From Melieria omissa (Eukaryota; Arthropoda; Insecta; Diptera; Ulidiidae), in contig CAXARI010000145.1 of assembly GCA_963971225.1 (NCBI GenBank), positions 1-64,000 on the forward strand: a stretch of 64,000 nt of DNA. The letters run 5' to 3'. Below are positions 22,085-31,859 of the stretch, piece after piece (position 1 is the first letter of the stretch; each line of letters starts with the position of its first letter). The translations under genes and the position numbers were made by a program. Below the pieces are notes generated by a model. That model saw nothing but the letters and a program-made list of their open reading frames with translations. It was not told where the DNA came from and searched no databases.

Positions 22085-24284
22085 CTCTACTTTCACTGCT
22101 AACGCTGCTACTGTTAGCACAGCCGCTGCTGTCAAAGCTAGCGCCGTCGCTGTTAACGCTACTGTTGCTGCTAGTGTCATCGCTCCTGCCGTCAAGAATG
22201 CTGCCGCCAATGTAAACGCTGCAGACTCAGCTATTACAACTGCGACTGCTACTGCACCTGCTAATGCTACGACTGCTGTTGTGAACGCTCCTGCAAACAA
22301 GAACGCTGCTGGTAATGTGACCGCTGCTGCGAGCGCTGCCGCATCTGCTAAAGACGCCACTGCTGTTGACGCTGATGTTACCGCTGCTATTAGTGCAGTT
22401 GCACCTGCGTCCCCCGGAATACGTGTGGTTCATGGTGCTGCTGCTCTCTCTTCCAACGTAGCCGCGCTTTCTCCAGCCGCTCATTCGCTGTCTCAGTCAT
22501 CATCTGCTGCTTCTCTTATTGCTGCGTTCCGCCTTTGCACGCTCGTTCGTTGCTCGCTTCGGTTGCTGAGCCGCCCAATGCCGCTAATGCTTGTGCGCGA
22601 CAAAAAGCGGAATAAACAAAAGCTGGTTGTTGTTGGATCTAATGAGAACTCGGGTCTTGATGTTGCCGTGAGGAAGAAATGGCTGCATCTATCTTCATTT
22701 TTACCCTCAGTTACGGAAGAGAGCCTAATTGATTATGTGGCCCGTCAGACCTGTATTGACAGGCAGCATCTCTCTTGCTATAAATTAGTTAAGAATGGTG
22801 TGCCTTCGGACTCGCTTAAACGCATTAATTTTAAATTAGGCGTGACTTCGCCTTTCTATACTAAGCTTCTCAATCCCGCAGTTTGGCCAGCTAACGTTAA
22901 AGTGCGCTCTTTTCGTTTTTTTTCCGAGAATAGAGCTCCCGCCACCGAGCGCCTAGCACTCTCTTCAGATGCTCTGTCTGTTCCTGTAATTGCTAATCCA
23001 GTCAGTGGTAGCTCACAGGTATCTCATATGTCCGGTAGTTTAAGTAATCATCTAAATATCTACTATCAAAATGTATCTGGTATGAGAACAAAGGCTGATT
23101 ATGTGCGCTTGATGAGCTCCTCACTGGACTACAATGTCTTTGTAATCACAGAATCTTGGCTTAATTCTACATTCTTTGATTCGGAATTTTTTAACCCACA
23201 CCTTTATAATGTGTTTAGGAAGGATAGAGACTCTCTCAAAACGGGCCTTAATAGGGGTGGTGGTGTTTTGATTGCTACCAAACGCAAACTACACTCAGCA
23301 CTGTTGCAACTAGTGAACAATGATTCCTTTTTGGACCAACTTTGTGTACAAGTTAGGGGAGCGTCCGGCTTGCTCTTCATTTGCGTATCGTATATTCCTC
23401 CGAATAGTAGTGAAGTCTTATACAAATTACATGTTGACAATGTTTCGGCACTGCAAGCTCGGATTGGGGAAAACCAGTTGTGCGTTCTGGGTGATTTCAA
23501 TCTTGGCAGTATTACCTGGTCTCATATGGGTAACTCAGTTGCTCTGACTCCCTCAAATGTACACTGCGCGCACGAGATTTACTTAATTGATAACTTTCTT
23601 AGCTTTGGCTTGCTGCAGATCAATGCCCATCCTAATAAACTTAGTCGTTTTCTGGATATGGTTTTTATCTCGGGTAATCTTAACTCTAAGATTGTCGAAT
23701 GCTGCTCACCTATTTCGCAGGTATGTTTGCATCACACACCGCTTGTTATCGATCTTGAATTTTATGAGTTCTATAATGTCCCTTCCAGTCCAAGACCTAT
23801 TTCATTTAACTACAAGCTCTGCGATTTCGAAGCATTGAACAATTTGTCCACCTTTAAGTCTATAGTTTTTGACCTTTGCCTGAAGTCGATCCCTATCTTC
23901 CCTGGGAAAGTTCATAAACTGCCGTGGGTTACAAAACAACTCAAAAAACTGAAAAATTTGAGGAATAAATATTATAAAAAGTTCAAGGCAACTAATTGTT
24001 CCATTTACTTTAATTACTATCAATCACATCTTAGAAGTTACAACATGTTGGCTAAGTCGCTGTACAACAGTTACATTCGTAACTATGAAGTTGGCATCAA
24101 AAGTAATCCAAAACTCTTTTGGAATTTTATTAAATCAAAAAAATCGGTTTCCGATATACCGTCCTCGGTTTTTTTCAAGGACAAAGTCGCTGAAACCGCG
24201 GATGATGCCGCTAACTTATTCGCACAGTTCTTCAGCTCAAATTTTGTTACAAAACGCTGTTTTGGCGGACACCTTCAGTCCTGA
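22068..24284 (+). CDS. Ala-rich linker, ORF1 C-terminal domain and AP endonuclease in one open frame
   Basis: 738 codons without a stop. Residues 1-150 are extremely Ala-rich with Val, Thr and Asn (GCT/GCC codons in tandem). Residues about 185-285 form a folded-looking domain (KLVVVGSNENSG, KWLHLSSFLPS, FKLGVTSPFYTKLL, VKVRSFRFF) resembling ORF1 C-terminal domains. From about residue 330 an AP-type endonuclease begins (LNIYYQNVSGMRTK, ITESWL, RGGGVLI, LCVLGDFN, LDMVF, HTPLVID), followed by the linker to the RT (LPWVTKQLKKLKNLRNKYYK). ORF1 and ORF2 are therefore in one frame with no stop between, which is unusual unless a stop codon has been lost. The frame breaks near 24250 at a four-A run and the RT continues in another frame. 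Confidence 0.8.
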   Translation: MPPSPNSTFTANAATVSTAAAVKASAVAVNATVAASVIAPAVKNAAANVNAADSAITTATATAPANATTAVVNAPANKNAAGNVTAAASAAASAKDATAVDADVTAAISAVAPASPGIRVVHGAAALSSNVAALSPAAHSLSQSSSAASLIAAFRLCTLVRCSLRLLSRPMPLMLVRDKKRNKQKLVVVGSNENSGLDVAVRKKWLHLSSFLPSVTEESLIDYVARQTCIDRQHLSCYKLVKNGVPSDSLKRINFKLGVTSPFYTKLLNPAVWPANVKVRSFRFFSENRAPATERLALSSDALSVPVIANPVSGSSQVSHMSGSLSNHLNIYYQNVSGMRTKADYVRLMSSSLDYNVFVITESWLNSTFFDSEFFNPHLYNVFRKDRDSLKTGLNRGGGVLIATKRKLHSALLQLVNNDSFLDQLCVQVRGASGLLFICVSYIPPNSSEVLYKLHVDNVSALQARIGENQLCVLGDFNLGSITWSHMGNSVALTPSNVHCAHEIYLIDNFLSFGLLQINAHPNKLSRFLDMVFISGNLNSKIVECCSPISQVCLHHTPLVIDLEFYEFYNVPSSPRPISFNYKLCDFEALNNLSTFKSIVFDLCLKSIPIFPGKVHKLPWVTKQLKKLKNLRNKYYKKFKATNCSIYFNYYQSHLRSYNMLAKSLYNSYIRNYEVGIKSNPKLFWNFIKSKKSVSDIPSSVFFKDKVAETADDAANLFAQFFSSNFVTKRCFGGHLQS

Positions 24285-26537
24285 CTCCTTATTTACCTTT
24301 GGGTCGTTGACATTAACTGCCGACAATGTTAAAAATGGCATCAACAATCTTAAATTTTCAACGCATACGGATCCAGATGGGCTCTCCACTGTACTCTTGA
24401 AGAATTGCAGCTCTCTTGTTATGCCACTCCTACTGGTCTTTAACAAATCTCTTTCGTCCGGTATTTTTATAGATGACTGGAAAAAAGCATCAATAACTCC
24501 AATATTTAAGAGACCCATTTACAGACCCATCTCGAAACTCACGTCGGTGTCTAAACTTTTTGAATGCATAGTCAATGAAAAACTTATGTTTTGTGTCAAT
24601 AATGCAATTTGTCAAAATCAGCACGGTTTTGTTAGGGGCAGATCTACTGTTTCCAATCTCGCGATTTTTGTCGAAGATTGTCTGTCTGCTTTCCAAGAAG
24701 GCAGTCAAGTAGATACTATCTACACAGATTTCGCTAAAGCCTTTGACATAGTTTGTCATTCAATTCTGATATCGAAATTAAATTGTATGGGCTTTCACTC
24801 ATCATTTCTTGATTGGGTGAAATCATACCTTTCCAACAGAGTGTGTCGTGGCTGTTGATAATCATTTTTCACAGCCGTTTGTTGCTACTTCCGGCGTTCC
24901 TCAAGGTAGCATACTTGGTCCTTTGTTGTTTGTTTTATTTATCAACGACATTGGCTCCTGCTTTTCGTTTGCAAAATTTTTACTATATGCGGATGATCTG
25001 AAGATTTGTGCTGCGATTAATAATGTGGCAGACTCGCTGGCACTACAGGCTGACCTAGACAGAGTACAGTCATGGTATACGAGAAATCACCTTTTCTTAA
25101 ACATTAGTAAGTGCTTTCATGTAACTTATTCTAGGAAACACAGCCCTTTGCACTTGCCCTACTCACTGTCTGGTTCACTGTTGGAGTCAGTCCAAGAAAT
25201 CAAAGATTTAGGTGTGTTCTTCGACACAAAACTTTGTTTTTCTAGTTATATCGATTTAATTATTGCCAAATCAAATGCCATGTTGGGGTTCGTTCGTCGG
25301 AACAGTGCGTCATTCTCTGATCCTTATACGTTTAAGGGGACCCGGTGGTCTAGAAATTTCAAAAAATCGAGTTTTTGTTTTTTCGATATTTCGAAAGTAT
25401 AGTATCTTAAGAATGTAAGAGTGAACTTTTCATGCGGAAATTCCCAATATTATAGCTTCTACAGCCCATTAACCAGGTATAGAGCGGTCCGCGCTCTATA
25501 CATCTGTACCTCAAACTAACTCATTTATCTCGAAACGACTTTTTTCGGTACGCCGCGGATGAAAACAAAAAAACTATTTAACCGAATCACTTGAAATTTG
25601 GATATGTTGTTCACAACATGTATGACTATCGTCGGAACTAGAATCATAATTTTATTTAAATAATTTCTTATTGTTTACACTAAAAAACTAGTGAAAAAAG
25701 ACCCGATTTTACGAACTTTTTTTCAAAAGCGCGCCATTTTGTCAATTTTTAATTTTTTCGATTTGTTCTAGTTCCGACCATAACTGCACTCTTTCTGATT
25801 AAGAGTTTTCTTGAAGTTTGTGTTTCAGATGAGTAGAAGTCTCGAAATCACGTACGCTGTCCGGGTCCGATTTTTCGAGAGGGTCTTTACCAGCATTTTT
25901 ATAATAAAAAATATTGTTTTTAAAATGCAAACAAAAATGTTTTGTATGCTCAATAAACGTAGTAATAAGCCCAAAAAGTTGAAACATCGTTTTTTAAATT
26001 TTTAATGGCAAAAAAAAACCATGAAAACAGGTGAAATTTTCTTGCTCTAGACCACCGGGTCCCCTTAAACTGTTGTTCACGGCTTTCGCCAGATCAAGGC
26101 TGGAATATACTTCGTTTATATGGAGGCCATACCAAGTGACTCACATTAATCGCATTGAGCGCATCCAAAAGATTTTTATGCGGTTCGCCCTAAGGTCGCT
26201 GAACTTTACTGAACCGTTGCCGTCGTATATTTCCCGCTGCCGCCTTATAAACTTATTGAGTCTAAACTCTAGGCGAACCTATCTTGCGTGCTCCTTCATT
26301 GTTGCTTTATTAAATGGGTCTATAGATTGCCCAACCCTTTTGAGTAAAGTTGCTTTTAATGTTCCAATACGTAACTTACGGCACGTAGAGACTTTCCACA
26401 TCAGCTTTTTCAGGTCAAACTATGCTAAGAATGCGTCACTGGCCAGAGCCCTTGCGGAACTGAATAGTGTCCCCGATCTCGATGTATCGCTTCCCAAAGG
26501 GACATTATTAAATTTGTTATTGAATAGGTTAAGTTGA
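24085..26537 (+). pseudogene. Reverse transcriptase of plus-strand non-LTR element, interrupted
   Basis: RT blocks in order: ADTFSPDSLFTF and YRPISKLTSVSKLFE (to about 24560), HGFVRGRST, TDFAKAFD (about 24730), then a one-base frameshift near 24850, SGVPQGSILGP (about 24890) and LLYADDLKIC (24986-24997 for YADD), and the thumb to 25335. The TTAA MITE (25336-26064) is inserted here; after it the C-terminal region continues to the stop at 26535-26537. Just before YRPIS about nine residues usually present appear deleted. All catalytic Asp residues of the palm are present. Apart from three single-base shifts and the MITE, the copy is well preserved. Confidence 0.88.
25336..26064. mobile_element. 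TTAA-flanked MITE (729 bp), piggyBac-like
   Basis: Perfect inverted ends GGGGACCCGGTGGTCTAGA, apart from one base near the inner end, flanked by TTAA (25332-25335 and 26065-26068). Removing the element and one TTAA restores the RT frame exactly. Internally AT-rich, with a near-palindrome TATAGAGCGGTCCGCGCTC near 25478. No transposase. Different terminal sequence from the TTAA elements at 12183 and 29917, so a third family. Confidence 0.9.
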
Positions 26538-26641
26538 AGCTCTTTTCCTCACTTGTGTGATCTTTTTTTTCTTTTTTTTTCCTTTAGTCAGTAAGTTCTA
26601 AATGTTCATTGGCTTATTAAGTAAATAAATTAAATAAATAA

Positions 26642-27223
26642 ATATTTCTAGTCAGATTTGTTCTAGCCGTGTGAAAAATCTGACTAGTCCTTTTGTGTAC
26701 GTGTGACTTGATTTCGTGTCCGTGTGATTTGATATCACCTTCTAACGCATGCACTCCGAAATCTTGGCAAACGTACAGCCGTCTCGCTTACTCGCATGTA
26801 GTCTCGCATGTAACAATCAGTTACGTCTAACCGACAAACCGGTCAGACCTATCTGGTAGACATAAGGTACGATTCGGTATGTCTACCGTATAAATCAGTT
26901 ACGTTTAACCGGTAAACCAGTTAGACCTATCTGATACTAATAAAAATTAAATTAATTCAAATTTATTTATTTATTTAAAGTAAAATGTAAGAAACTACGT
27001 TTAATAAAAATAAGACAATAAATAAATACGTAGGACAGAGGGACAGAATTTTGCCGAAAGCCAGATTTCAACCGACGCTAGCCTCATTTGCCTTCACAGT
27101 TAAAATATTCTGGTAACTTGTTGTCTTATCACCGCAATGAGATCGTCCCTCCTTCCGTACAATGTCTAAATGAAATAATATTAGATTTTTATTTGATTTA
27201 ATTTTAAATTCACTCTTATAATA
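26642..27223. other. Spacer with a direct-repeat/hairpin unit
   Basis: No gene seen. Two 44-bp imperfect direct repeats (26815-26858 and 26893-26937, starting AATCAGTTACG) flank a hairpin with arms GGTAGACATA and TATGTCTACC. The rest is AT-rich sequence of unknown origin. Confidence 0.5.
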
Positions 27224-27791
27224 CACCCATACCTCACTTTGCGTCGTGGTTACGTTCCAAAAAAACACGACGCTAATTGAAACGACGCAAAGTGAATTAT
27301 GATTTCCTATAGCAAACCATGTAAAGATCGAAGATAGGTTCCAGGGTTAAGAAAATACTACTTTTTAAAAAGAAAATTGAACAAAGTAAACATTTAAAAA
27401 ACAAAAATAACATAAAATTTTATTACATACATACAAAAAACAAAAAAAAAAAAACAAATTCAATTAAAACAAAATAAAGTATTCAATTAATTTATAAGAA
27501 CAAAATAAAAATTAATCACTGTCTGATGAGTCTATAGTGGCTGTTGTCGTAAGTCGGCTTTCTTTCAAAAAAGTTAGAAAGGGAATCCCCGAGTTTTGAT
27601 GGCATGGCGCAATTAGAAACAAAAGTCGTGCCATCTTTTAGGAAAAATAAAGAAAATTAAATATAATACTCGAACCGAAAACAGCGCAACTTCGAAAACC
27701 TAACGACGCACAGTGAAAATGAGTACTAATTCAGCAGCGACGCAACTTCGAAACAACGCAAAACGAAACGACGCAAAGCGAGGTATTGGTG
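27224..27791. mobile_element. TA-flanked MITE (568 bp), Tc1/mariner type
   Basis: Inverted ends CACCCATACCTCACTTTGCG on the left and CACCAATACCTCGCTTTGCG on the right (read inward), flanked by TA (27222-27223, 27792-27793). The interior is AT-rich and repeats GACGCAA/ACGACGC words near both ends. No transposase frame, so non-autonomous. Confidence 0.85.
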
Positions 27792-28537
27792 TACTTATCT
27801 TTATTTGGATGCCCTCCGATTGTTAAACATCGCGACACAAATTTAACTTCAGCACTGACATTTTGAAGTCAGGTGACGCGCCACGTTTATATCGCCATCT
27901 CACTCTTTCATACAGAGAATATGGAAAGTATCCCTGTCAGACAGAGGCAACCACTTCACCAACACTTTTACAAAATTTTAAGCTTAAACTAGTACATGGA
28001 CAAAAATTTCTTGAACCATTTCTTCAAGAGCAAACGAGACGCTTGAACATTTTCCATGACCCCTATTTTAGAATGAGATAAATAATAATTATCACAATAG
28101 ATTTTCAATGTGGCCAATCATTCTTGTGTAAAAAATTGTCGTACTTTTGGTGAAAGTAAAATACTAAAATTTGCCCCGGAAACCACTAAAATTTCCCCGA
28201 AAAATTATAAATATTAACATGATCCAAAATTTGGCAAGTTAGGGGCTTCTTCATTGCCAAGATTGCTTGCCGCCGAAAGAAAAGTTGCTTTTTCTATATT
28301 CGGTGTTAAGCAGCAACTGGATTCGAGTGCGACGTCCGAATGTTGCGTGTAGGCTCACGGTCGCATGCACGTCGTCACGGTCGTACACGATTTTACTTAA
28401 AAAAACATATTTTGGATTATAAAATGTATTGAATCGCTCTAACATCACTTATTGGACATGTTGTTCACAGTATATAATATTTTGTCCAGCTAAATTTTCC
28501 ACGGGAAATGCATATATAGAGCATATATGCATATATG
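27792..28537. other. Unrecognised stretch with one short open frame
   Basis: A 72-codon open frame (27863-28081, plus strand, basic, beginning MKSGDAPRLYRHL) has no feature I recognise and may be chance. Around 28160-28250 the minus strand carries TTGCCAAATTTTGG and GGGGAAATTTTA words resembling the hAT-like insertion at 19514, so a second fragment of that family may lie here. Confidence 0.35.
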
Positions 28538-29452
28538 CAACAAGAGGTGTTATTTTGAATCACCCGGTATTTCGGTAGCTGTCACTTTTAAAGCTTTTAT
28601 TCTTTGACATTTGATAAGTAGAAACTACGCCATTACTAAAAATGGAACGATACACGCTTCAACAACGCATTGAAATTATTAAAATCACTACAAAAATGGT
28701 GAAAATCTTGCAGTCACAGTTCGCAAAACTAAAGCATTTTTGGGTCGTCGTGAAACACGTCGGACCGCAATACAAGCAAAATTGTCGCATCTGGGGCTCG
28801 GAAAACCCAAGAGTTATTGTTGAGAAGCCTCTCCATCCTCAACGTGTGACTGTTTGGTGCGGTTTATGGTCCGGCGGGTCCATTGGACCTTACTTTTTCG
28901 AAAATGAGGTTGGATCAACAGTTACGGTGAATGGATTGCGCTATGGAGAGATGATTAATGATTTTTTATGGTCGGAGTTGGATGGTATTGATCTGGACAA
29001 CGTTTACTTTCAACAAGACGGCGCTACGTCCCACACAAGCAACGAAACCATTGCTCTTTTACGGGAAAAGTTTCCGGACCGTGTTATCTCTGGAAAAGGT
29101 GATCACAATTGGCCACCGAGATCTTGTGATTTAACACCTTGCGACTTCTTCCTTTGGGGTCACGTGAAACATAAGGTGTACGCCAACAGCCCAGCGTCGA
29201 TTCAAGACCTCAAAGATAGAATTCGTGAGGCTATCGAGGACATAGGGCAGCCACTTTGCGATTTGGTTATGGAAAATTTCATGAAAAGGATATGGTCGTG
29301 TAAGCGTGGTCGTGGTGGCCATTTGGCTGATGTTGTTTTTCATTATTAACGGCATACCTTCCTCTTTATTATGAAATAAACATCCGATCATTTATCTAAA
29401 AAAATGGCATTTTTCTTTGAATACCAAAATAACACCTCTTGTTGGAAAACCC
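28538..29452 (+). mobile_element. rosa-like (DD41D) Tc1/mariner element, internally deleted
   Basis: The terminal word CAACAAGAGGTGTTATTTTG occurs at 28538-28557 and inverted at 29425-29444. On the right it is followed by GAAAACCC and TA (29453-29454). The left terminus lacks the matching GGGTTTTC and instead has ATATGCATATATGC repeats, so it has been altered. The element holds one transposase frame. Confidence 0.8.
28642..29349 (+). pseudogene. rosa-like transposase missing its first catalytic Asp
   Basis: 235 codons. The N-terminus MERYTLQQRIEIIKI is the expected helix-turn-helix start. After about 40 residues the frame jumps to KQNCRIWGSENPRV, skipping the rest of the DNA-binding domain and the block carrying the first Asp. 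The second Asp lies in YFQQDGATSH and the third in WPPRSCDLTPCDFFLWG. I count 41 residues between them, the DD41D spacing of the rosa group described from Ceratitis. Without the first Asp the protein cannot be catalytic, although its ends could still be mobilised by a complete relative. Ends HLADVVFHY with AATAAA about 30 bp downstream. Confidence 0.85.
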
Positions 29453-29916
29453 TATACCATGTACGAAATGCATTTTTAACTAATTTTTTAGTCTTGAGTC
29501 GATTAAACAATCCAGATCCTGGCATTCTATAAGCCTGTTTGTCTAGTCTACTTTTGTATTGTGCAACATGAAACCTTTAATTTTAAAAAAAATTTTACCC
29601 TTTTTGCCCATAAGTTTGCAAAAAATCAACACTGCAGGAGAAATTCAGGTAGACAATGAATTGGCAACACTGAATACGACACGTATGACCGAATGAAATA
29701 TGCAAATATTCAAATATTCAATTCAAAACGCGGGTGTTAAAATGAAACAGCAATAATCATAGTATCAGGTGCTCGTCGCGTTTAAATTTGCACATTTATA
29801 CACAAAATTGCGAAAAATTCGTAAAAAGTGAAATCAGTGAAAAATAAACCCTGTGAAATTTGAAAGGAAAAAACGGAAAACAGATAAGTACCAAATTTAT
29901 TACAATATTTATTTAA
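29453..29916 (+). other. Leader-like sequence upstream of a TTAA insertion
   Basis: No open frame. 29760-29890 resembles a fly 5' untranslated region (GTGAAATCAGTGAAAAATAAA). It is followed by AACAGATAAGT, a splice-donor-like site with A in place of the required G. The TTAA element begins 30 bp later. GGCAACACTG at 29651-29660 looks like another hAT-type right end. Confidence 0.3.
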
Positions 29917-30332
29917 CCTTCACTCCGTGCTTGGGGTATACAGTTCCCCACGACGACATAAAACATGAAATTGTGAAGGTTTTTAATTCTAAACGATATT
30001 TATAATTATATTATTGGAAAGGTATTGATGAGAGGAATCTAAAAACATAAACAAATATCTCAGTTCAAGTATGATTAGGCAGATATAGCCAAAAAAAGCA
30101 CACAAACTGTTTGTTGTGCTTTGGGGAATAAATGACCCCGTTTCTTTTACCAATACATTTTGTATGCAAAACTTATCCAAGTTCTGAACCACTCAAGTTC
30201 TAAATCACGAGCACACTCACCGGTGGAATAACAGATTCAAAGACGGTGTGCAAATAAATTACATAAAAATACTAATACACAAAAACAAACAACAACAACA
30301 TTAATAATATTTCATACTATAATGATAATATA

Positions 30333-31617
30333 TCAGGTGTACAACTTTGCTTCCGCCGTTTTCCGATAGGTGGCTGTACCGGCTGAGGCTGGTTGAAATA
30401 CATAGATGGTAATGCCTTTAAAGTGAGTGTGGACAGTGCCTAACGAATTGTCATCGCCGTTTCAGTGACAGTTGTTCTTGTTTTCGTATTATTCACGCTC
30501 GAAAATGTCCGTTTATGTGCCCAATTCTCGCCATTTGCTGGAAGTTTTACTTTTCTGTTACAATTCGAAAAAAATGCAGCTGAAGCGCATCGAATGCTCT
30601 CAGAAACTTACGGTGATGCTGCTCTGAGTGAAAGAACGTGTCGGGAGTGGTTTCAACGTTTTAAAAATGGTGATTTCGATGTCGAAGACAAACATGGTGG
30701 TGGAAGAGAAAAAACCTTCAAAGATGAACAACTAGAAGCATTGCTTGGTGAAGATTCGTGCCAAACCCAAGAAGAGCTTGCCGAATCGTTGGGAGTGAGT
30801 CAGCAAGACATTTCAAAACGTCTCAAGGCCCTGGGCATGATTCAGAAAGAAGGAAACTGGGTGCCGTACGAGTTGAAACCGAGGGACATCGAGCGCCGTC
30901 TATTTGTATGTGAGCAACTGCTTCAAAGACAAAATCGTAAGGGGTTTTTACATCGAATCGTAACCGGTGATGAAAAGTGGGTTCGATACGATAATCCTAA
31001 ACGCAGAAAATCATGGGGAAAGCCCGGGCATGCTTCTTCGTCGAAGGCAAAACCGAATATTCACGGCGCCAAGGTTATGATTTGTATTTGGTGGGATCAG
31101 CTCGGTGTGATTTACTACGAGCTCTTAAAACCGGGTGAAACCATCACAGGAGATCGCTACCGAACGCAACTGATGCGCCTTAGTCGCGCGCTAAAAGAAC
31201 AGCGGCCACAATATCAAGAGCGACATGACAAAGTCATCCTCCAACACGACAATGCTCGGCCTCACGTCGCAAAAGTGGTCAAAAAGTACCTGGAAACGCT
31301 GAAATGGGAAGTCTTGCCCCACCCGCCGTATTCCCCAGATGTCGCCCCTTCTGACTTCCACCTATTCCGTTCGATGGCACACGGCCTGGCAGATCAACAT
31401 TTTCAATCCTTCGAAGAATTGGAAAAATGGATTGCTTCATGGATAGCGTCAAAAGAGGACTCCTTTTTTCGAGCCGGGATCCGAAAATTGCCGGAAAGAT
31501 GGGAGAAAGTTGTCGCTAGCGACGGACAATACTTTGAATAATACATCTGTAAGCACTTTTTCGCAATAAAGCTTTTAATTTTGGAAAAAAACGGCGGAAG
31601 CAAAGTTGTACACCAGA
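30333..31617 (+). mobile_element. Mariner transposon (1285 bp), near intact, Mos1-like
   Basis: Inverted ends of about 28 bp, starting TCAGGTGTACAACTTTGC and TCTGGTGTACAACTTTGC and flanked by TA (30331-30332, 31618-31619). The full length matches autonomous mariners (about 1.3 kb). It is inserted in the 5' target duplication of the I-like element. Confidence 0.95.
30505..31541 (+). pseudogene. Mariner transposase (DD34D), one-base frameshift near the N-terminus
   Basis: From about 30570 to the stop at 31541 the frame is open and carries every family block: WFQRFKNGDFD and the second helix-turn-helix (QTQEELAESLGVSQQ), WVPYEL linker, TGDEKW (Asp 1), HDNARPH (Asp 2), YSPDVAPSDFHLF (Asp 3, 34 residues on) and the C-terminal LPERWEKVVASDGQYFE. 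The natural start by comparison with Mos1 (345 residues) is the ATG at 30505, but it is out of phase: a seven-A run at 30568-30574 is one A short. The open frame does extend upstream to 30465 in phase with the catalytic part, but its first 35 residues do not resemble a mariner. Cuts and pastes the element in the nucleus if functional. One base separates it from an apparently complete enzyme, so a sequencing slip must be excluded. Confidence 0.9.
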
Positions 31618-31859
31618 TAATTATTTCACCAGTCGTAGACTAACACTCGTGGCGAGCAGATCGTTATTTTTGAGCTCTTCTTTTGTGTTACTCCAATAGT
31701 GCAAATACATAGTTGTTGTTTTCCTCAGCAACCGTCGTATTCATATCTCTTAGTGTTCGGAAGTGCACGGCCTTACATTTTATATCGTGACCTGTGTGGC
31801 GTAGAGTGATGCCCCCTGGGCCCCCCTTATAGGGGGAAATCGATTTTCGATATTAGCAG

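Larger units (their letters stand above)
9971..24046. repeat. Copy 1 of a 14-kb segment repeated at 49925-64000
   Basis: Every element and open frame in this segment reappears 39,954 bp to the right with no net length change, and the protein translations I compared are identical. I noticed one substitution: G at 16785 versus A at 56739. The match is limited on the right only by the window end. Either a very recent tandem duplication or a false assembly duplication. Confidence 0.95.
21566..26641 (+). mobile_element. Near full-length non-LTR retrotransposon with PHD-type ORF1, plus strand
   Basis: Runs from a GC-richer 5' leader (repeated CGACTGT near 21568-21581) through ORF1, endonuclease and RT to a 3' UTR ending in TAAATAAAT-type repeats at 26641. 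The only large insertion is the TTAA MITE at 25336-26064. Frameshifts near 22070, 24250 and 24850 are each a single base. The left 2.5 kb is repeated at 61520-64000. Probably Jockey/CR1-related; target duplication not resolved. Confidence 0.82.

Noticed and set aside
22031..22360. Antisense Ala-rich open frame on the minus strand (also 61985-62314)
   Set aside because: It is the mirror of the GCT/GCC-rich linker on the plus strand, where the protein continues into recognisable domains.
30465..30570. First 35 residues of the long mariner frame as the true N-terminus
   Set aside because: They do not resemble mariner proteins, whereas the ATG at 30505 in another phase does; the long frame is opened by a slip at an A-run.
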